The notes beneath the pieces were generated by a model. It saw only the letters and a program-made list of their open reading frames with translations. It did no database searches and was not told the origin of the DNA. Below, piece by piece: positions 63,566-64,000 of a stretch of DNA of 64,000 bases. The stretch's first letter is position 1; each line of letters begins with the position of its first letter. The position numbers and the translations under genes were made by a program. This stretch comes from Telmatospirillum siberiense (lineage in GTDB: Bacteria; Pseudomonadota; Alphaproteobacteria; Rhodospirillales; Magnetospirillaceae), in the NCBI RefSeq assembly GCF_002845745.1, contig NZ_PIUM01000022.1:45208-109207 (forward strand), given 5' to 3'.

Positions 63566-63772
63566 ATTTCGCCCCCGGTTCATCAGATCCAGCAGGTCTT
63601 CTGGCTCTCGGATCAACCGTCGCTCGACACCTTCCCGGTGGAGTGGTCCCCACCAGTGGCTGGCTCATCGCCTTGTCGCCGACGTCCCCGATTACAGCGG
63701 CGGGACCGCCACGGAATTGCACCGTGTTCCGGGATACTGGATGATCCTGGATAAGATCAAAGGCCCCCATCT
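63566..63772 (-). promoter_or_regulatory. Cobalamin (adenosylcobalamin) riboswitch
   Basis: On the minus strand the aptamer's conserved blocks occur in order: GGTGCAATTCCGTGGCGGTC, CCGCCGCTGTAA, AGCCAGCCACTGG, GGGAAGG, and the B12 box AGCCAGAAGACCTGC (about 63590-63604). It ends about 70 nt before the start of the peptide gene. Such riboswitches switch genes off when B12 is plentiful, so the peptide and its enzyme should be made under cobalamin shortage. Confidence 0.93.
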
Positions 63773-63790
63773 GTCAAGTCAGTCCGTTGC

Positions 63791-63868
63791 CCCCTCCAGG
63801 GCAATCGGGTGAACGCGCGCGAATCTGTTCTTCCGAAAGCAATTCTCGCCGCGATGGCGCGCTGAGCG
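63791..63868. repeat. Family-A repeat copy interrupted at its core
   Basis: CAGGGCAATCGGGTGAACGC and the following core GCGATGGCGCGCTGAGCGG match the copy at 28.6 kb over about 75 nt. The match breaks exactly where the intron-like sequence GTGCGTC starts at 63869. In the intact copy the core continues GTGCGAAGCGCC. Confidence 0.7.
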
Positions 63869-64000
63869 GTGCGTCAGGAAAGCTGGCGTGATCCGGCCGG
63901 TGGAAGTCCGGCCCAGGTAAGGGGTAGCGCCCGCCTGGTAACGAGTGTTGCGGGGTCGTCGGTGACGGCGGCCGCGAAGCGTACACAGTGATTGTGCGGG
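63869..64000 (+). mobile_element. 5' end of a group II intron (runs past the window edge)
   Basis: The sequence opens with GTGCG, the standard group II 5' splice-site start. It continues with a domain-I-like series of stems: CCGGCCGGTGGAAGTCCGGCC (63892 on), CCAGGT-AAGGGGTAGCGCC-GCCTGG (63913-63942), and CGGCGGCCGCGAAGCGTACACAG. I recognise this pattern from bacterial group II introns. The reverse transcriptase/maturase gene would lie to the right of the window. Inserted in a dispersed repeat. Confidence 0.6.

Noticed and set aside
63510..63812. A 100-codon plus-strand frame upstream of the radical SAM operon
   Set aside because: It is the reverse strand of the cobalamin riboswitch aptamer, whose conserved RNA blocks explain the sequence.

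Overview
The window is a high-GC chromosomal segment of an alphaproteobacterium, most likely from Rhodospirillales (Magnetospirillum/Telmatospirillum-like relatives). Four things point that way: the recG / sdhE-mfd neighbourhood, an alphaproteobacterial LexA-type box (GAAC-N7-GAAC) upstream of ssb, alphaproteobacteria-style intergenic palindromes, and the overall gene content. This placement is inference; no rRNA is present to fix it.

Region 1 (1-18.4 kb) is one exopolysaccharide locus of the Wzx/Wzy type. It holds a partial sensor kinase, galE, an ExoY-like initiating sugar-phosphate transferase, a Wza-like export lipoprotein, a GumC/Wzc-like chain-length protein and a degenerate CpsD-like ATPase. 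It also holds a GT4 glycosyltransferase, a secreted beta-helix (GH55/pectate-lyase-like) protein, a small duplicated Cys-rich secreted protein, a Wzx flippase, a GT2, a rare acyltransferase-GT4 fusion, a pyruvyl transferase, a HAD phosphatase plus phosphoribosyltransferase pair (possible ribofuranose addition) and a Wzy-like polymerase.

Region 2 (18.4-35 kb) is mostly core. It carries an intergenic cluster of DnaA-box-like sites, a hemerythrin, an unknown helical protein, a REC-REC-degenerate GGDEF protein that keeps only the c-di-GMP I-site, a DsbA-family oxidoreductase, a universal stress protein and a DHA2 exporter. These are followed by mfd-sdhE, rarA, recG, a DUF502 membrane protein, a Nudix hydrolase and argE.

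Region 3 (35-47.4 kb) has small unknown genes, a CheY-like regulator facing an Hpt protein, an orphan short flagellin with a textbook terminator, a TauE permease, a tiny cytochrome c, a CynX-type transporter, a PEP-CTERM gene remnant, tRNA-Lys(TTT), two tandem cyclophilins, coaD, gyrA, a cold-shock gene and a crotonase. Region 4 (47.4-53 kb) is more plastic and partly AT-rich: a GreB-like protein without the usual acidic tip, a truncated receiver domain, a PAS-EAL phosphodiesterase, an orphan NIT sensor domain, an EamA permease and tandem REP-like repeats. Region 5 (53-61.5 kb) has a SulP transporter, eno behind a structured terminator region, ssb, a branched-chain amino-acid-type binding protein and uvrA.

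The most notable system is at the right end (61.9-63.8 kb, minus strand). A full cobalamin riboswitch sits directly upstream of a 46-codon TTG-start peptide gene that is easily missed. That gene overlaps by 4 nt (ATGA) a radical SAM/SPASM peptide-modifying enzyme. This looks like the CbpA/CbpB type of ribosomally made, modified peptide under vitamin B12 control. Immediately beyond it a group II intron appears to begin inside a copy of a dispersed repeat that is intact at 28.6 kb.
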